DNA of 28,399 bases from a virus: IMG/VR virus record IMGVR_UViG_3300032323_001229, positions 1 through 28,399 of that record; one strand, given 5' to 3'. Shown one piece after another: positions 27,364-28,399 of this stretch. The notes beneath the pieces are model-generated. The model worked only from the letters and a program-made list of their open reading frames with translations. It was not told the origin of the DNA and did not search any database. Both the position numbers and the translations under genes were made by a program. Every line of letters begins with the position of its first letter. Position 1 is the stretch's first letter.

Positions 27364-27770
27364 TGCGTAGAAATCAAGTTGCAATAAAACATGGGTTTCG
27401 TAGTGGGTTAGAAGATACTGTAAATGATTTATTAAAAGAAAGTAAAAAATCATTTAGTTATGAAACTGAAAAAATATCCTACATACAACCAGAGACTAAA
27501 CACAATTATACACCAGATTTTGTTCTAACCAAAATATCTGGTCAAAAAATGTATGTTGAAACAAAGGGTAGATGGGTAAAGACAGACCGATTGAAATTTG
27601 ACCTTATATTTGAACAATATCCTGAAATAGACATTCGTTTCGTATTCCAAAATCCTAATGCAAAGTTATACAAAGGAAGTAAAACAACTTATGCCCAATA
27701 CTGTGATAAGAAGGGTTGGCTATGGGCAAAAAAAGAAATACCGGAAGATTGGTTGAAAGATTGCTTGTAA
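27363..27770 (+). CDS. T7 endonuclease I-like Holliday-junction resolvase
   Basis: A 135-residue protein matching the phage T7 endonuclease I (gp3) family in length (T7: 149) and active-site layout. Glu17 lies in FRSGLEDTVNDLL, Asp52 in YTPDFVL, and Glu66 and Lys68 in YVETKGRW, corresponding to E20, D55, E65 and K67 of T7. The DRLKFDLIFEQYPEIDIRFV helix-strand segment follows, and the C terminus has YAQYCDKKGWLWAKKEIPED. The enzyme cuts four-way and branched DNA, a task needed before packaging that phage T4 gives to the unrelated gp49. The ATG overlaps the stop of the LamG appendage gene by one base, so it would be made together with the late structural proteins. The gene is followed immediately by a hairpin. 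Confidence 0.9.
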   Translation: MRRNQVAIKHGFRSGLEDTVNDLLKESKKSFSYETEKISYIQPETKHNYTPDFVLTKISGQKMYVETKGRWVKTDRLKFDLIFEQYPEIDIRFVFQNPNAKLYKGSKTTYAQYCDKKGWLWAKKEIPEDWLKDCL

Positions 27771-27801
27771 TTGTCACAAATTTTTACTATATTTGTGACA
27801 A
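27771..27801 (+). terminator. Perfect 11-bp inverted repeat between resolvase and primase genes
   Basis: TTGTCACAAAT at 27771-27781 is the exact reverse complement of ATTTGTGACAA at 27791-27801, with a 9-base loop (TTTTACTAT). It starts on the base after the resolvase stop codon. The stem is AT-rich and what follows (GTATTATTTTA) is only a weak T-rich tract, so a rho-independent terminator is possible but not ideal. A palindromic protein-binding site ahead of the primase gene is the main alternative. The structure is seen directly; its function is inferred. Confidence 0.5.
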
Positions 27802-27826
27802 GTATTATTTTACATAAAGTGTGTTT

Positions 27827-28399
27827 ATGATTAACTACGATTTGTTATCACTTGTAGAAAAAGTTCTCGGTAAAGGTAGAAGAACATCTGGCAACAATTA
27901 TTCGTTCTTTTCACCATTCATCAGTCATTACAAACCAAAACTTGAAATAGATTTATCAATAAACAACAATTCAGAAAACCCATGGCATTGTTGGGTTAGT
28001 AATGCTAAAGGTAGAAGTATAGTTTCTCTTTTCAAGAAATTGAAAGTTGGTAGACAATATCAAGAAGACCTTAATAAAATCCTCAAAACAAAAAATCTAT
28101 ACATTCAGAATAACAAAGAAACAAAAGAAGAATTAGTTTTACCAAAAGAATTTATCAGTCTTTATCAGTTTCCAAAGATAAAAGATATTCAGATAAAGAT
28201 GCAAATGAAACAGGCATTGAATTATTTGAAATCAAGAGGAATTGGTAGAACAGATATTTTGAGATATGGCATTGGTTATTGTCCGAGTGGAAACTATTCT
28301 GGCAGAATTATAGTTCCATCCTACGATGACAATTTCAATCTAAACTTTATTGTTTCTCGTTCTATCTTTGAAGAAGATATATTAAAATATAAAAATCCA
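27827..28399 (+). CDS. DnaG/gp61-like primase, 3'-truncated by the window end, zinc finger altered
   Basis: An open frame of 191 codons from ATG 27827 to the last base. The N terminus has the layout of the primase zinc-binding domain: NNYSFFSPFISHYKPKLEID, then NPWHCWVSNAKGRSIVSLFK. At the ligand positions of the usual CPxC/H...CxxC pattern there are Ser29 and Ile32 (His34 nearby) and Cys55 and Ser58, so at most one or two ligands remain. After a linker, MKQALNYLKSRGIGRTDILR, YGIGYCPSG and GRIIVPSYDD correspond to the entry of the primase catalytic core. The TOPRIM residues would lie beyond the window. The enzyme would make RNA primers for the phage replisome. A gap of 56 bases with the hairpin separates it from the resolvase gene, and no strong SD is visible. 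ATC, CTC and TTC codons seem commoner than in the genes upstream. Confidence 0.75.
   Translation, partial: MINYDLLSLVEKVLGKGRRTSGNNYSFFSPFISHYKPKLEIDLSINNNSENPWHCWVSNAKGRSIVSLFKKLKVGRQYQEDLNKILKTKNLYIQNNKETKEELVLPKEFISLYQFPKIKDIQIKMQMKQALNYLKSRGIGRTDILRYGIGYCPSGNYSGRIIVPSYDDNFNLNFIVSRSIFEEDILKYKNP

Noticed and set aside
1-28399. tRNA genes, integrase, transposase, toxin-antitoxin or anti-defence genes
   Set aside because: The gaps are too short for tRNAs apart from 16592-16683, which has no cloverleaf-like pairing, and no protein in the window shows the motifs of these families.

Overview
The window is AT-rich and compactly coded, with every supported gene on the + strand and gaps that are mostly zero to a few tens of bases. 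It is a late, virion-structural stretch of a tailed phage with a contractile tail (myovirus), of the broad T4-like type known best from marine and cyanobacterial phages. The main evidence is a gp55-like late sigma factor, a gp5-like hub/spike protein, gp25- and gp6-like baseplate wedge proteins, a protein with a P2 gpI/T4 gp7-like motif, and a DnaG/gp61-like primase. No rRNA, tRNA, integrase, transposase or CRISPR array is visible. The host cannot be named from the sequence. Purine-rich Shine-Dalgarno (SD) sites precede many starts, and arginine is mostly AGA.

Layout. (1) 1-2493: the 3' end of an unidentified charged protein, a ClpP-type serine protease with an intact Ser-His-Asp triad, a small protein with one N-terminal membrane helix, the gp55-like late sigma factor, and a small acidic protein. 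(2) 2462-8429: a hub/spike protein with an OB-fold-like start and a beta-structured end but no lysozyme domain, then a 1363-residue protein carrying two different peptidoglycan-hydrolase-like domains, then a small helical protein. (3) 8434-16591: the baseplate wedge module (gp25, gp6/J, a DNRLRE-like protein, a coiled-coil protein, and a very large gpI/gp7-like protein with an embedded LamG-like domain). (4) 16684-27363: a conserved 216-residue structural protein, followed by five consecutive proteins that all end in the same C-terminal module. Four of them carry a related region of about 330 residues. Two have additional large N-terminal regions and one carries a LamG domain, so this looks like a duplicated and diversified appendage set. 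(5) 27363-28399: a T7 endonuclease I-like Holliday-junction resolvase directly coupled to the last structural gene, an 11-bp perfect hairpin, then the start of a primase whose zinc-finger cysteines are mostly replaced.

How the parts fit (inference from families): the sigma factor would switch on late transcription, and the ClpP-like enzyme could mature proheads or other virion proteins. The spike and the two-domain hydrolase would breach the host envelope and cell wall. gp25, gp6 and the gpI/gp7-like protein would form the baseplate wedge core, the duplicated proteins would decorate the baseplate or fibres, and the endonuclease would resolve branched DNA before packaging. The most interesting parts are the five-member paralogous array, the two-domain hydrolase, the LamG insert in a wedge-core protein and the altered primase zinc finger. 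I did not find a clearly new multi-gene system beyond these.
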